From NCBI RefSeq assembly GCF_005144965.1, contig NZ_CP039704.1:1178001-1242000 (forward strand): DNA of 64,000 nt, given 5' to 3'. The stretch is from Hankyongella ginsenosidimutans. Its GTDB lineage: Bacteria > Pseudomonadota > Alphaproteobacteria > Sphingomonadales > Sphingomonadaceae. Position 1 is the first letter of the stretch. Each line of letters begins with the position of its first letter. Below the pieces are notes generated by a model. That model ran no database searches. It was given only the letters and a program-made list of their open reading frames with translations, and was not told the origin of the DNA. A program made the translations under genes and the position numbers. This document shows, piece after piece, positions 18,538-29,011 of the stretch.

Positions 18538-19176
18538 TCAACGGCTCTCGGCATCGCCCGGCACGGCTGGATCTGCCGGCGCACCATTGAACAACTGGAA
18601 CAGCGTCTGCTGGTCGGGCAGGCCGGTCACCGGGAGGCCATGGGCGCGCTGGAACTGGCCTATGGCGTCCAGCAGGCGCGCTGAAACGGCCCCGTCGACT
18701 GGCCCCGTGTAAAGCGACTGGCCGGCCAGAGCGGTCTGGATGCGACGAATGACGACCGTGTACAGACGGACGCTCTGGCCGTTGCTGCCGGCAATCGACT
18801 GCATGGGCGAAAAGGCGTCGACGCGGCTGGGCTGAAGCGAGCGCCCGACCTCGGCCGCCGCCGCCGCAACATCCAGCGACGGCCGCCGCGCACAGGTGCG
18901 CCGCACAAGCTCCAGCAGGTAGAGATCGTCGTGCCAGGCGGCGATATCGTAGGTGTCCCGCTCGTAGCGGTTCATGGCGCTGAGATAGCCGGCCAGCCAG
19001 TTGGCGACGCCCTGCGCCATCGTCGGGCTGGACGGGAGCGTGCGCAAGAACTGGGAGCATGAGGTCTGCCCGATGCCACGCACGGCATAGCGCCCCGTGG
19101 AGTCGACGGCGTTCGCCCAGTTCGGATCAAGGGCAAGCGTCGCCAGACCCAGCACCGCCATCGCCGCGCCGAGCAT
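18538..19176 (-). CDS. secreted protein with C-terminal peptidoglycan-binding-like domain
   Basis: 212 aa with an N-terminal hydrophobic segment (MLGAAMAVLGLATLAL). The middle part, CSQFLRTLP..WLAGYLSAMNRY..DLYLLELVRRTC, resembles small HdeA/Rap1a-like periplasmic proteins with paired cysteines. The C-terminal RRIQTALAGQSLYTGPVDGA then LDAIGQFQRAHGLPVTG is a PGBD-1-like repeat. It starts just 4 nt after ispG, so it is likely co-transcribed. Role unknown; cell-envelope location inferred. Confidence 0.65.
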   Translation of the reverse strand: MLGAAMAVLGLATLALDPNWANAVDSTGRYAVRGIGQTSCSQFLRTLPSSPTMAQGVANWLAGYLSAMNRYERDTYDIAAWHDDLYLLELVRRTCARRPSLDVAAAAAEVGRSLQPSRVDAFSPMQSIAGSNGQSVRLYTVVIRRIQTALAGQSLYTGPVDGAVSARLLDAIGQFQRAHGLPVTGLPDQQTLFQLFNGAPADPAVPGDAESR

Positions 19177-19180
19177 CGGC

Positions 19181-20290
19181 TCAGGCCGCTTCGGCTTCGG
19201 CCTCCATTTCGGCGGCCTTCTTTTCGACCAGGGACACGATGTGCTCGATCATCTTCTCGTCGTCGATATGATGGTCGGTGACGCCGCTCAGGTAGACCAT
19301 GTGCTTGCCCGCGCCGCCGCCGGTCAGGCCGATGTCGGTTTCGCGCGCCTCGCCGGGGCCGTTCACCACACACCCGAGCACCGAGAGCGAGATCGGCGTG
19401 CGGATGTGCTGCAGCCGCTCTTCCAGCTTCTCGACGGTGCGGATCACGTCGAAGCCCTGGCGGGCGCAGCTCGGGCAGGAGACGATCCGCACGCCCCGTG
19501 TGCGCAGCCCGAGCGACTTGAGGATGTCGAAGCCCACCCGCACCTCCTGCTCCGGCTCCGCCGAGAGCGAGACGCGGATGGTGTCGCCGATCCCGGCCCA
19601 CAGCAGCGAGCCCAGCCCGATCGCACTCTTGACGGTGCCGGCGATCATCGCGCCGGCCTCGGTGATGCCAAGGTGGAGCGGGCAGTCGACGGCATCGGCG
19701 AGCTGCTGGTAGGCGGCGACGGCCAGGAATACGTCGCTTGCCTTCACGGCGACCTTGTATTCGTGGAAATCATGGTCCTGCAGCAGCTTGATGTGATCCA
19801 GCGCGCTCTCGACCAGCGCTTCGGGGCACGGCTCGCCGTACTTCTCCAGCAGGTCCTTCTCCAGGCTGCCGGCGTTGACGCCGATGCGGATGGCGCAGCC
19901 GTTGGCCTTGGCGGCACGAACCACTTCGGCAACGCGCTCCGCCGAGCCGATGTTGCCCGGGTTGATGCGCAGGCAGGCGGCCCCGGCGTCGGCGGCCTCG
20001 AGCGCGCGCTTGTAGTGGAAATGGATGTCGGCAACCAGCGGCACGCGGGCGGCACGGGCGATCTGCCGGAACGCGGCCGTCGACTCCTCGTCAGGGCAAG
20101 ATACGCGGATGATGTCCGCGCCGGCGTCTTCGCAGCGGCGGATCTGATCGATGGTCGCGCGCGCATCTGTCGTCGGCGTGTTGGTCATGGTCTGCACCGT
20201 GATCGGCGCATCGCCGCCGACCGGCACGGCACCGACCATGATCTGGCGGCTCTTGCGGCGCATGATGTCGCGCCAGGGACGCACGCTCAT
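19181..20290 (-). CDS. ispG: 4-hydroxy-3-methylbut-2-enyl-diphosphate synthase
   Basis: [4Fe-4S] enzyme of the MEP isoprenoid pathway converting MEcPP to HMBPP. The N-terminal TIM barrel begins [20 protein letters not shown] and includes [10 protein letters not shown]. The cluster cysteines and glutamate are in [13 protein letters not shown] and [12 protein letters not shown]. 369 aa with an intact frame, the usual length for the bacterial two-domain form. The C-terminus is an acidic alanine-rich tail. Confidence 0.97.
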   Translation of the reverse strand: MSVRPWRDIMRRKSRQIMVGAVPVGGDAPITVQTMTNTPTTDARATIDQIRRCEDAGADIIRVSCPDEESTAAFRQIARAARVPLVADIHFHYKRALEAADAGAACLRINPGNIGSAERVAEVVRAAKANGCAIRIGVNAGSLEKDLLEKYGEPCPEALVESALDHIKLLQDHDFHEYKVAVKASDVFLAVAAYQQLADAVDCPLHLGITEAGAMIAGTVKSAIGLGSLLWAGIGDTIRVSLSAEPEQEVRVGFDILKSLGLRTRGVRIVSCPSCARQGFDVIRTVEKLEERLQHIRTPISLSVLGCVVNGPGEARETDIGLTGGGAGKHMVYLSGVTDHHIDDEKMIEHIVSLVEKKAAEMEAEAEAA

Positions 20291-20364
20291 TCCAGGACTC
20301 CTGCTAATCTCATTCCACCGGTTCTATAGGCGTTGCCTGCGCCCGATAAAAGGCCGTCGCGCGA

Positions 20365-21236
20365 TTACTGCGCCGGGGCGCCGCGTGCAGCGAGCGCCGG
20401 CGCGGTCAACTCCACGTCCCGGACCACATCGTTCGGCCCACCCAGCGGCGGCAGAGCGACGCCGTTGACGCTCACATCCAAAGCGCCGGCGCGCCCGGTC
20501 CACAGCAGTTGCCGCGACCCGGACGGCACCGAGTACTGGTCGCCGGCGCGCAGGATACGCTGAAGCACGGTCTTGCCGGTCGCCGTATCGGTGATCTTGA
20601 CCCAGGCGTCCTCGCGCGCGGTCAGAACCACGACGCCGGACGGATCGATCGCCGGCGGTTCAGCGGCTGTCACGGGTGGCGTTTCCGGCGGCGGGGTGGC
20701 CAGCGTGTCCGCGGCAAGCGGCGGCAGCGGGGCGCTCGCGGCAGGAGCCTCGACCGCGGTGCCGGCAGCAGGCGCAGACTCTTCCGGCGCATCGGATACC
20801 ACGCTGGGGACAATCTGCGACAGGGTCTGGGTCAGATCGCCCTGGCGGGCAAGACTTGCCAGAATGACCACAGCGGCGACGCCGAACATCGAAAGCAGAA
20901 TCAGCCGCAAGGATGGCCCCTTGCGCTCGTCGAGCGGATGCAGCTCGGTCACCTTGGTGGGCGTCAGGTGGTGCGCGGCTTCGGCCTTGAATTGTTCCGC
21001 CAGTACGTCCGGCGCAAGGCCGAGCCAGCGCGCATAGGTCTTCACGAAACCCACGGCGTAGGTGAGGCTCGGCAGGTCGGCGAACACGCCCTCCTCCAGC
21101 GCCAGCAGGTAGCGCGCGGGTATTCGGGTCTCTTTGCGATCAGCTCGATGGGTGCGTCGCGCTCCTCGCGCCGACGGCGCAACAAATGCCCAACCGAAAA
21201 CCCGCTGAGTCCGGTTCTGTCGCCAGCCTCGGCCAT
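20365..21236 (-). CDS. RodZ-like helix-turn-helix membrane protein (one frameshift)
   Basis: RodZ proteins tie MreB filaments to the membrane. An N-terminal HTH (FSVGHLLRRRREERDAPIEL then IPARYLLALEEGVFADLP) is followed by VKTYARWLGL, a single helix (LRLILLSMFGVAAVVILASL), a proline/alanine-rich linker and a DUF4115-like beta domain (REDAWVKITDTATGKTVLQR, GDQYSVPSGSRQLLWTGRAG). An AAA run near 21135 is one short: LIAKETRIP on repair. The start at 21236 (MAEAGDRTG) fits; longer alternatives exist. Confidence 0.82.
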
Positions 21237-21398
21237 CGTCGTCACCCGGCGCTCCCATTCGGTGCGTCTCACCAGCCGTCATGAAAGGATGTTACAGGAA
21301 CAATACGCTTTTGGACAATCGCCTGTGCAAAAATAGTGTCTTTGGGGTCCGCAAGACCGCACGGCTGCAGCGCGCCGAACGCTGCTACGCGCGCGACG

Positions 21399-23677
21399 TC
21401 AAAGCGGAATGCCGTGCTGGCCGCTGAACGCCAGCAGGCGGGCGCGGATGTCCGTCCCCGGCGTGGCAAGCCATCCCGCCATCGCTGTGCGCAGTTCTGC
21501 AAGCGGCGTCGCCCGTACCATGGCCTTGATCGGGCCGACGGCGGCGGGCGTGATCGAGAAGCGTTCAAGGCCGATTCCCAGCAAGGCCAGGCACTCGAGC
21601 GGACGACCACCCATTTCCCCGCACGAGGTCACGGGCTTGCCGGCGGCGGCGGCGGCCTCGATGATCTGGCGCAGAAACCGCAGGATCGACGGCGACACCC
21701 AGTCGTAGCGATCCGCAAGGTTCGGGTGCGACCGGTCGGCGGCGAACAGGAACTGGATCAGGTCGTTGGTGCCGATCGACAGGAAATCCGCAGTTCGCAG
21801 CAGCGCATCGAGCTGGAACGCCAGCGCCGGCACCTCGACCATCGCGCCATAGCGTATCTGTCGCGGCGTCGCCTCGTCGCGGGCACCCATCGCAAGGCGC
21901 TGCTCCTCGACGACGGCGCGCGCCGCATCGAACTCCCAAGGCTCCGTCACCATCGGGAACATCAGCCACAGGTCTTTGCCGGCCGCCGCCTCGAGCAGCG
22001 CACGCGCCTGCACCTTCAACAGGCCACGCCGCTCCAGAGCCAGTCGCAGGGCGCGCCAGCCCATCGCCGGGTTTTCCTCCTCGATCTCGACGCCCTTCAT
22101 GTAGGGCAGGGATTTATCACCACCGATATCGACGCTGCGGAACACGACCGGCCGATCGCCCGCCGCCTCCAGGACCTGGCTGTACAGGCGCGCCTGCGAC
22201 TGGCGACGCGGCAGCTTGGCTGAGACCATGAACTGGAATTCGGTGCGAAACAGGCCAATGCCGTCCGCGTTTGTAAGGTCTAGGCCGGGCAGATCGACCA
22301 GGAGCCCGGCGTTGATGAACAGGCTGATGCGCGCGCCGTCCGGCGTGATGGCCGGCAGGTCGCGCAGCTTCGCAAATTCCGCCTGCCGCTTTTCGCGCAG
22401 CGCCACATGGGCCTCGAACTGGCGCACCACCGACGGCGACGGCCGGACGAACGCCGCCTCGCTGCCGGTGTCGATCAGGATGGGGTCGCCCTCCGCCACG
22501 GTTTCGCGCAGCCCGCGCACCCGGCCGAGCATCGGGACGCCCATGGCGCGCGAGACGATGACGACATGGGCGGTCGGCGATCCTTCTTCCAGAATTACGC
22601 CTTTCAGCCAGCGCCGGTCGTATTCCAGCAGTTCGGCCGGCCCGAGCGCCTTGGCGATGAGAATAATGTCCTGCTGCAACTCCAGGTCGGCGGCGGTGCC
22701 CGATTTGCCGGAGACGATGCGAATCAGCCGGTTGGAGAGGTCCTCCAGGTCGTGCAGGCGCTCGCGGAACAGCGGGTCCTTGGTCTTGAGCAGCGCGGCG
22801 CGCGTGCGTTGCTGCACGCGTTCGATCGCGGCTTCCGCCGTCAGGCCGCTGTCGATGGCGGCGTTGATGCGCCGCGACCAGCCTTCATCGAAGGCGAACA
22901 TCCGATAGGTTTCCAACACCTCCTTGTGTTCGCCAGAGCTGGAAAACTCTGCCTGGGTCAACAGCCGGTCGATCTGGACGCGCATGGCGGCGAACGCGTC
23001 GTAAACGCGCTTGCGCTCATACTCGATATCCTCCGCGACCGTATGTTCGATGACGATGCTTGGCTGGTGGAACACGGCGATGCCGCGCCCCAGGCCCTCG
23101 ACCAGCCGCGACCCGGCGAGTCGCTGGGAGCCGCTGGTCTGCGCGCGGTTGCGGGCGATGGTGGCGTCGTCGACCACGCCGGCGCTGGCGATCAGCTCGG
23201 AGACGACCATGGCGACCGTCTGCAGCAGCTCGATCTCTTCCTCGCCATATTCGCGCGGGTCGACATGCTGGACGCAGACCACGCCAGCCGCCTGCTCGCG
23301 GCGCAGGATCGGCACGCCGGCAAAGCTGTGGAACAGCTCTTCGCCGGTCTCGGGACGATAGGCGAAGTTCGGGTGCTTGCGTGCTTCGGCAAGGTTCAGC
23401 ACCGCGCGAGTCTGGGCGATGGTGCCGACCAAGCCTTCGCCCATGGCCAGTTGGGTCACATGAACGGCGGATTGCGCAAGACCGGTCGTCGCATAGAGCT
23501 CCAACCGGCCGTCGCGCTGGACGTAGATCGAGCAGACTTCGCTGCTCAGCCCTTCCGCGATGACCGCGGTAACCTGGTTCAGCTTGGCGCCGAACTGCTC
23601 GCCGCCATGATTTCATGCAGGCGCCGAACGACGTCGCGCGGGGAGCTGATGCGGCTGTGGCTGAGGGAGTGCGCCAT
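21399..23677 (-). CDS. ptsP: nitrogen-PTS enzyme I (PtsP) (one frameshift near N-terminus)
   Basis: PtsP takes phosphate from PEP and starts the PTS-Ntr relay to NPr and EIIA-Ntr. The N-terminal GAF domain spans roughly residues 20-165 (SSEVCSIYVQRDG, GVPILRREQAAGVVCVQH). The phosphohistidine domain holds EEGSPTAHVVIVSRAMGVPM. The PEP-binding barrel has NADGIGLFRTEFQFM, SVDIGGDKSLPYM, SIGTNDLIQFLFAADR and SCGEMGGRPLE. An indel near 23603 separates MAHSLSHSRISSPRDVVRRL from GAKLNQVTAVIAEG. About 759 aa in total. Confidence 0.94.
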
Positions 23678-23733
23678 CGCGCTTGTTTAGGCTGCGTTTG
23701 CCCGCGCGTCCATGCCGCTGTCTGTTTTCGCAA

Positions 23734-24455
23734 TCAAATCCCGGTGGTGAGATCGATCAGCCATTGCGGGCTATGCGCAAGAGCAAACGCCTCCAACTGC
23801 TTGTCGAGGCCGCTCAGCACCAGAAGCCCGGTCAAAAGCAGGCCGACGCCCAGAAGCCGCTTGCCGAGCGCGCTGGCGCCGCCGATTCTACCGCGCATCC
23901 TCACCAGCGTCTGCCGCCCGATGGTGCCGATCAACAGCAGCGGCAGCGCGGCCCCGATGCCGAACAGCCCCATGGCGAGGGTCACCATGCCCAGCTCCTT
24001 GCCCTGGCTCGCCAGCAGGCTCGCCGCGCCGAGGGTCGGGCCTACGCAGGGCTCCATACCGCGCCCAGCAGTGTGCCGAGGCCAAACTGCCCGAGCCAGC
24101 CGCGACTTGGCAGATCGGCGGTTCGCTGCGCCGCCCAGTCGCCGACTGGTTGCAGCGCGGACTGGAAGGCGCGCTGGGCGATCGGCACCGTCATCACGGC
24201 GCCGAACGCCACGAGCATCGCGCCGGAGACGGTCCGGAAGACATTCGCGTCCAGCCCGATGCTGAAGCCCACCGTCGCCACGAACAGGCCAACCACGGTA
24301 AAGGAAATCGCCAATCCGGCCGCAAGCGCCAGCGGCCCAAGGCGATGCTCGTTCGCCGCCGATCCGAACACGATCGGCAGGATTGGCAGCACGCAAGGGT
24401 TCAGCACGGTCAGCACGCCGGCCAGAAAGGCGGCGCCAAGGGTCAGAATGTCCAT
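23734..24455 (-). CDS. CcdA/DsbD-type thiol electron transporter (one frameshift)
   Basis: A six-helix inner-membrane protein passing reducing power to the periplasm. The paired cysteines are in VLNPCVLPILPIVFG (helix 1) and, after repair, VWSPCVGPTLGAASLLA (helix 4). The C run there is one base short near 24056, creating a false stop. The ATG at 24455 has GGGA nine bases upstream. The periplasmic thioredoxin 170 bp upstream on the same strand is the obvious partner. Confidence 0.87.
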
Positions 24456-24465
24456 GGGCATATCC

Positions 24466-24592
24466 CAAGAGCTTGATCGGCTGAGGTTGAAGCATCATTG
24501 CTTCAGCCGGGGGCGTAAATCAGGCCCTCTTCGGCAAAATAGACCATGATTCACGCTTCAGATCAGTTCAGCCTGAAGCGATCGAGGTCTAG
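24466..24592. repeat. CTAG-bounded repeat, diverged copy A3
   Basis: 127 bp, the same length as A1 and A2, with the same stems but many paired substitutions, for example CGCTTCAG..CTGAAGCG in place of CGTTTCAG..CTGAAACG. The left end is CAAG instead of CTAG; the right end is CTAG. It lies between the thioredoxin gene and the ccdA-like gene. The paired changes show the stems are maintained. Confidence 0.85.
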
Positions 24593-24593
24593 G

Positions 24594-24619
24594 CCAGGCG
24601 CGTCCTGTGACGCGCCTGG
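24594..24619 (-). terminator. perfect 11-bp hairpin after the thioredoxin gene
   Basis: CCAGGCGCGTC, a CTGT loop, then GACGCGCCTGG. It begins 8 nt past the thioredoxin stop codon and directly precedes repeat A3. There is no U-tract, so it may stabilise the 3' end or act with the repeat. Confidence 0.55.
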
Positions 24620-24627
24620 CGCAGAGG

Positions 24628-25017
24628 CTACTTGGCCAGCGCGGAACCGGCGAGAGCGCGGATTTCCTTGGCGTTGGTCGAGCCGACCGAACGCGCGGTC
24701 TCCTTGGCGCCGTTGAAAGCAATCAAGGTGCTCTGACGGCTTGCCTGGAAGAAGCGCACATCGTCCTTCTGCTTGTCGAAATCGATCCTGAAAATGGTCA
24801 GCCCGGAAAACGCCGGGTCAGCCGCGATGGCAGACAGCGTCGTACCCTGCGCCTTGCAGGTCGGGCACCAGTCGGCGTGGATGTCGACCAGGATCGGCTT
24901 GCCTTCTTTCTGGGCAGCGGCGAACGCCTCCTTGGTGTAAGGTTGGGCTGGTCCAGCGACGGCGGCCTGAGCGAATGCGACAGTTGTGGCCAGAGCCAGA
25001 AGCACTTGGCGGATCAT
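24628..25017 (-). CDS. periplasmic thioredoxin-fold protein
   Basis: 129 aa with a signal peptide (MIRQVLLALATTVAFAQAAVA). The active site is ADWCPTCKAQ, followed by FRIDFDKQKDDVRFF and STLIAFNGAKE in place of the usual cis-proline strand. It resembles the C-terminal reductase domain of DsbD supplied as a separate protein. With the CcdA-like transporter it would form a split DsbD system for periplasmic disulfide reduction. Confidence 0.85.
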   Translation of the reverse strand: MIRQVLLALATTVAFAQAAVAGPAQPYTKEAFAAAQKEGKPILVDIHADWCPTCKAQGTTLSAIAADPAFSGLTIFRIDFDKQKDDVRFFQASRQSTLIAFNGAKETARSVGSTNAKEIRALAGSALAK

Positions 25018-25176
25018 GCTAGTCTCCCTTTGGAAAATTGTGGTTGACCCCCGTATTCGTGCTGCCTGCGAGCGCGGTTACAAGCCGTCCCGGAAAATGC
25101 GCCGTGGTCATGCTCCTGTCTTTGACTTGTGGCAGTGGCTTTTGATTAAAGGGGAAGTAACAGAGGTCACACGCGC

Positions 25177-25703
25177 ATGCCCAAACGCACACGCACGGAC
25201 GATTGGGGTTTCCCCGCTGGCGCGCCTACGGCCAGACGCGCGAGGCGGCCAGCGTGCGCCTGTGCGATCGGGAGGGTGCGGCAAACCGGGCGATTGCCCG
25301 GCGCCGAAGTCCGCCTGGACCTCCGAGCGCTGGTGGTTCTGCCAGGATCACGCCGCCGAATATAACCGTCAGTGGAACTACTTCGAGGGCCTGGGCGACG
25401 AAGCCGCGCAGGCGCGCGCGGAAGCGGAAGCGCGCGCCGCGAACGGCTATCGGCGCGCATCCCACTGGGCTTGGACGGAAGACGGCGAGGACGGGCTGAC
25501 GCGGGCGGAGCGCGATGCGCTGGCGGTGCTTGAGCTGGATTCGGCGGCCAGCGGCGCAGACATCAAGGCGGCGTTCCGACGGCTGGCGAAGCAATATCAC
25601 CCGGATATGGCGGGGCCGGACGCGGAAGCGGCCACGCGCTTCCAGGCGGTCTCCGCCGCCTATGAAATCCTCAGCCGCCGGGTCACCAACGACAAGGGCC
25701 TGA
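25177..25703 (+). CDS. J-domain protein with N-terminal zinc-like region (frameshifts)
   Basis: The J domain lies at the C-terminus: DALAVLELDSAASGADIKAA then AKQYHPDMAGPDAEAATRFQ, with the HPD that stimulates DnaK. The N-terminal part, REGCGKPGDCPAPKS then WWFCQDHAAEYNRQWNYFEG, matches the usual layout of alphaproteobacterial DnaJ-like proteins with a cysteine-rich start. Three frames must be joined (breaks near 25212 and 25280, and probably near the end). The end at 25703 is inferred because engB converges at 25710. Confidence 0.78.
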
Positions 25704-25709
25704 GTTCGG

Positions 25710-26358
25710 TCAGCGCAGCGCCAGTTCGGCAATATGGGCCCGCAGCTCGGGGACGCCCCAGCCTTTTCGCTGCTGGTCGTCAGGATGACCGGGTAGGCAG
25801 CGGGCCGGCGCGCCGTCTGGGCGGCGACCGCGTCCTCATCGCGCTGCCGCCGTCGGGCAGCTTGTCGGCCTTGGTGAGCACGATCTGGTAGTTGACGGCC
25901 GCCCGCTCCAGTTGGTCGAACATCTCGATGTCGTTGGGCTTGAGGCCGTGTCGCGCGTCGATCAGGACCATGACGCGCTTCAGGTTCGTGCGCCCGGCCA
26001 GATAGGTGTTGACCAGCTTGCGCCAGGCGGCGGCCACGGCCTTGGGTGCCTCGGCAAAGCCATAGCCGGGCATGTCGACAAGACGCAGGCACGGCGGCTG
26101 ACCAACTGCGAACAGGTTCAACTGCTGGGTGCGCCCCGGCGTCACCGAGGCGCGCGCCAGGGCCTTCCGGCCGGTCAGCGCATTGATGAGCGACGATTTG
26201 CCGACATTGGAGCGCCCGGCGAACGCGACTTCCGGCAGGTCGGCGGCGGGTAGCTGGTGCAGCTCGGCGACGGACAGCAGGAATTCGACCGGCCCCGCGA
26301 ACAGTCGCCGGCCGTCTTCGATCCGCGTGGCCTCGGCTGTAGCCTCGTCGTCCTGCAC
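25710..26358 (-). CDS. engB: ribosome-biogenesis GTPase EngB/YsxC (two frameshifts)
   Basis: GTPase for late 50S assembly. G1 is [20 protein letters not shown]3 is [14 protein letters not shown], and G4 is LTKADKLP. After indels near 25843 and 25775 the C-terminus reads [16 protein letters not shown] then AHIAELALR, stopping at 25710-25712. The likely start is GTG at 26358, directly after yidC. The order yidC-engB is common in alphaproteobacteria. Confidence 0.92.
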
Positions 26359-26359
26359 G

Positions 26360-28055
26360 TCAGGCCTGGGGCGCTGGCGTTGTGCCGTGCTGGAACGTCA
26401 GCCAGCGCTGCTGGACGATGGTCAGCAGGTTGTTGGTCGTCCAGTACAGCACCAGCCCGGCAGAGAACGGGGCCATGATGAAGGTCATGAACAGCGGCAT
26501 GAACGCGAACACCTTGGCCTGCACCGGATCGGTTGGCTGCGGGTTCAGCTTCATCTGGATGTACATGGTGATGCCCATCAGGATCGGCAGGACGCCGATC
26601 GCGATGAACGACGGCGGCGTGAACGGCAGCAGGCCGAACAGGTTGACCGGCGTCAGGGGATCGGCGGCAGAGGTCCTTGATCCAGCCGACGAACGGCTGG
26701 TGGCGCATTTCCAGCGAGACGAACAGCACCTTGTACAGCGCGAAGAACACCGGCATCTGCACGATCAGCGGCAGACAGCCGCCGAGCGGGCTGATCTTTT
26801 CCTTCTGGTAGATGGCGATCAGTGCCTTCTGCATCTCCTGCGGATTGTCCTTATAGCGTTCCTGCAGGTCCTTGATCCGCGGTTGCAGCTCCTTCAGCTT
26901 GTTCATGCTGGCGTAGGATTTGTTGGCCAGCGGGAACATGACCGCCTTGACGATCACGGTAAGGGCGATGATCGCCAGCCCGAAGTTGCCGAGCATGTGG
27001 TACAGCCAGTGCAGCAGCAGGAACATCGGCTTGGTGAGGAACCAGAACCAGCCCCAGTCGATCGCGCGGTCGAACAGGGTCGCGTTCAACTGCGCCTTGT
27101 AGCGGTCGATCAGGTCGACCCTCTTGGCACCGAGGAACAGGTGCGCCGTCTGGCTGACCGATTGCCCGGCAGCGAGCGTCGTCGGGTCCACGAGGTAATC
27201 CGCCTGATAGCGGTCGCCGGCGCCGCTGTGTTTGTAGCTGGCCTTGATCGCCGCCTTCTGGTCGGGAATGAGGGCGGCCAGCCAGTATTTATCGGTGATG
27301 CCGATCCAGCCGCCGGTCGAGGCCTCGGCTGGTTTCGGCTCCTTGCGGACGTCCTCGTAGCTGCGCTCCTGCAGGCGGCCGTTGATGACGCCGAGCGGCC
27401 CTTCATGCAGCACGAAGAACTTCTGGTGCTTCGGCTCGCCGGTGCGGGCGAGCAGGGCATAGGCCCCAAGCACCAGCGATCCCTGGCCCTGGTTGCGCAC
27501 CGTCTGCGTGACGGTGAACAGGTAGTTTTCGTCTACTGTATAGCGGATTTCGAACAGCTGCCCCTGATCGTTGTCCCAGCGCAGCGTCACCGGCTTGCCG
27601 GGGCTGAGGGTCGCCTGGTCTGCAGTCCAGACCGTCTGCGGCCCAGGCGTCCTGACACCATTGCCGAGCCAGCCGAGTTCGGCGAAATAGGCGCCTTTCG
27701 CGCCGTCGGGCGACAGCAGCACCACATGCGGCGACTTGGGATCGATGGTCTCGCGGTATTGGGTCAGCGTCAGGTCGTCGAGGCGCGCGCCGGTCAGGTT
27801 GATCGAGCCGCTGAGCGTCGGCGTCTGGATGCGCACACGGCCTGGCGCGGCCACAAGGACGGAGCGGTCGACCGTCGGCGCAGCAGCAGGTGCCGGCGCG
27901 CCCGGTGCGGCAGCCGCCGTCGCTTGCGTTGTCTGTGCAGCCTTGCGCTGCGCCGCCTCGGCCGCCACTTGCGGCTTCACGAAAAGCTGGTCCCAGGCCA
28001 GCAGTACGATCAGCGCCAGCAGCAGCGCCAGCATCAGGTTCCTGTTCTCGGTCAA
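26360..28055 (-). CDS. yidC: membrane protein insertase YidC (one frameshift)
   Basis: Inserts membrane proteins with or without SecYEG. TM1 ([20 protein letters not shown]) is followed by the large periplasmic domain (about residues 60-340). The insertase core then has [20 protein letters not shown], the cytoplasmic hairpin and [21 protein letters not shown] base is missing near 26672; the rest continues [17 protein letters not shown] to the basic end. The start is TTG at 28053-28055, overlapping the yidD stop. Confidence 0.94.
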
Positions 28056-28301
28056 CGCACCCTCTCACATATCATACGGCGCTGCGGATCGGCAGCCGGC
28101 ACCGGGTCGAATCCATGGCCGCCCCAGGGGCCGCATCGGCACAGCCGCCGTGCCGTCAGCCAGCCCCGCGCCATAGGCCATGTTGCCGGAGCGCGCCAAC
28201 CGCATACTCAGAACAGCTCGGGATGTAGCGGCAACTGGGCGGCAGAACCCCGACAATCCCCACTGCCAGAGGCGGATCAGGCCAGTGAGTGCGCGAATCA
28301 C
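28052..28301 (-). CDS. yidD: membrane protein insertion efficiency factor YidD (two frameshifts)
   Basis: A small protein encoded between rnpA and yidC in most bacteria. Restoring a G near 28245 gives [20 protein letters not shown], the conserved cysteine motif. A second repair near 28163 gives [19 protein letters not shown] start overlaps the rnpA stop, and the stop overlaps the yidC TTG. Confidence 0.85.
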
Positions 28302-28653
28302 GCTTTCTGCTCCAGAGGTCTACTTTTGCTGAGCTTCTGCAAGCCCTGGGTCAGGTCGCGCATCAAGTCGATCATGGGCCTGCTCAGGCCATCGCTGCGG
28401 CCAATCAACACGTAATCGGTTCCAGCGCGGCCATGCTGCGGCACAACCGCACGGATGGCGCTGCGCAGGCGGCGCTTCAGCCGATTGCGCACCACCGCGC
28501 CGCCGATCTTCTTGGTGACCGTGATGCCGACACGCGCACAGGCCGCCGTATCGTCGCGGCGCAGCGCCAGCAAGGTGAAGCCGGGGTATGCCAGCGGCGA
28601 CCGGCATTGGCGGCGAGGAAATCGCGGCGAAAACGCAGGGTCTCAACCGGCAT
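28298..28653 (-). CDS. rnpA: ribonuclease P protein component (one frameshift)
   Basis: The basic RNase P subunit that helps mature tRNA 5' ends. The N-terminus is MPVETLRFRRDFLAANAGRR. After repair of a missing base near 28587, GFTLLALRRDD leads to VGITVTKKIGGAVVRNRLKR with the RNR-type motif (RNRLKRRLR). The length of about 119 aa is normal. Follows rpmH by 19 nt. Confidence 0.92.
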
Positions 28654-28672
28654 CACGCCGGGGTGACCAGGC

Positions 28673-28807
28673 TCAGGCGGAGAGACGCTTGCGGCCTTTG
28701 GCGCGGCGGGCGGTAAGGACGCCGCGACCGCCGACAGTGGCCATGCGCGCGCGAAAGCCATGGCGGCGTTTGCGAATCAAACGGCTGGGTTGATACGTGC
28801 GCTTCAT
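28673..28807 (-). CDS. rpmH: 50S ribosomal protein L34
   Basis: 44 aa, intact: [20 protein letters not shown] then the second half ending [11 protein letters not shown]. This is the canonical first gene of the rpmH-rnpA-yidD-yidC operon. Confidence 0.97.
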   Translation of the reverse strand: MKRTYQPSRLIRKRRHGFRARMATVGGRGVLTARRAKGRKRLSA

Positions 28808-28881
28808 GATGACGTCCGCCTGCAATACCTGAACAGTGTGAAGCCGGCTTCCTTATAGAGGTCGACGGCGAGTCAACGCAG

Positions 28882-29011
28882 CCGCTACCAGTGTCGTGTC
28901 TCGGTTTGAAACCTCCCCGCTCACCCTGAGCTGGACGAAGGGTGAGCGGCTCGTGGCTCGTCCGAGCTCACCACGAGCGGATTTTGCAAACTGAGACACT
29001 ACCGCTACCAG
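28882..29011. repeat. double-hairpin repeat S3 inside a 104-bp element with terminal inverted repeats
   Basis: GTGTCTCGGTTTG (28896-28908) and CAAACTGAGACAC (28987-28999) are 13-bp inverted ends with one mismatch. The S double hairpin occupies 28917-28980. The block is flanked by direct repeats CCGCTACCAG at 28882-28891 and 29002-29011, the latter spanning the end of nrsF. This looks like a small non-autonomous insertion. Confidence 0.7.
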
